Shown here piece after piece: positions 6,600-6,908 of a DNA stretch of 6,908 nt. This DNA is from Nitrospirota bacterium. Its GTDB lineage: Bacteria > Nitrospirota > Thermodesulfovibrionia > Thermodesulfovibrionales > Dissulfurispiraceae. The stretch covers positions 1 to 6,908 of the forward strand of contig DUZI01000096.1 in the NCBI GenBank assembly GCA_013349595.1. The letters are read 5' to 3'. Under the pieces are notes generated by a model that saw only the letters and a program-made list of their open reading frames with translations, ran no database searches and had not been told where the DNA came from. Within the stretch, counting starts at the first letter, position 1; each line of letters starts with the position of its first letter. The position numbers and the translations under genes are program-made.

Positions 6600-6908
6600 C
6601 TAAAATCCAAATTCCTTAAGCAAATCATCAACATCTGCCTGTGAAACCTTTTCATGAGATAACCCATCTTCTTCAACCTTTGCCTTTGTGTCTATCTTTA
6701 CACCAAAGGATGTAATTAATCTTACCAACTCAGCCTCTATCTCACCAACAAGTTTTATTACCTTTTTAATTGTCTGTCCTGTTAAATCTTGATAGGACTG
6801 AGTCGTTATAATCTCTGTGAGATCATCTTCAAGACGATTTTTAAAATCCTTTAAAAAGGCAACGGATTCTTCAGGTTCTCTGAGATTTCTTATATGATTA
6901 GCTAACTC
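6600..6908 (-). CDS. cheZ: Protein phosphatase CheZ, C-terminal 102 residues (cut by window edge)
   Basis: Cytoplasmic phosphatase that speeds loss of phosphate from CheY-P and so ends the chemotactic signal. The frame is open from the right edge to TAG at 6602-6600. The segment TQSYQDLTGQTIKKVIKLV carries the CheZ signature: the Asp and Gln of QDLTGQ correspond to the known catalytic D143 and Q147 of the enterobacterial enzyme (D to contact CheY, Q to position water). An acidic, flexible stretch follows, then the conserved C-terminal CheY-binding tail, here VSQADVDDLLKEFGF, much like the ...LLDxLGF end of the E. coli protein. The N-terminal helices lie outside the window. The tail is complete, so the palindrome that starts at the next base has not truncated it. 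Identification is strong despite the partial length. Confidence 0.93.
   Translation of the reverse strand, partial: ELANHIRNLREPEESVAFLKDFKNRLEDDLTEIITTQSYQDLTGQTIKKVIKLVGEIEAELVRLITSFGVKIDTKAKVEEDGLSHEKVSQADVDDLLKEFGF

Overview
The window is AT-rich DNA from a Gram-negative, flagellated or otherwise chemotactic bacterium. Every gene I can support lies on the minus strand, so the locus reads from right to left. The exported binding proteins and a CheZ-type phosphatase point to a diderm. The codon use (many AGA, AGG and ATA codons, runs of A and T) would fit lineages such as Nitrospirota or Desulfobacterota, but that placement is an impression, not something the sequence proves.

Layout in transcription order: (1) the C-terminus of cheZ, CheY-P phosphatase (6600-6908, cut by the window edge); (2) a 370-base gene-free gap (6230-6599). 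The part next to cheZ is a roughly 240-base imperfect palindrome (6357-6599) that starts at the cheZ stop codon, and the rest is an AT-rich leader; (3) an intact secreted PstS-like periplasmic binding protein (5471-6229); (4) a 185-base spacer and a second, paralogous binding protein (4520-5285) broken by a frameshift near 5124; (5) an 810-residue methyl-accepting chemotaxis protein (MCP) with an unusually long periplasmic region (2068-4500), preceded by a perfect 16-base tandem duplication and no visible Shine-Dalgarno sequence; (6) cheB, the receptor methylesterase (977-2071), overlapping the MCP by ATGA; (7) a second, shorter MCP (1-962) that runs off the left edge.

Together this is a chemotaxis island. 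The two transmembrane receptors would signal to CheA/CheW encoded elsewhere, CheB would reset receptor methylation, and CheZ would remove the CheY-P signal. Two secreted binding proteins lie directly upstream of a receptor with a large ectodomain and no transporter genes are visible. This suggests, as inference, that they present a ligand to the receptor rather than feed an ABC importer. They lack the usual phosphate-coordinating motif of PstS, so the ligand is open. The items most worth a second look are the palindromic element after cheZ, the frameshifted binding-protein paralog, and the binding-protein/receptor pairing.
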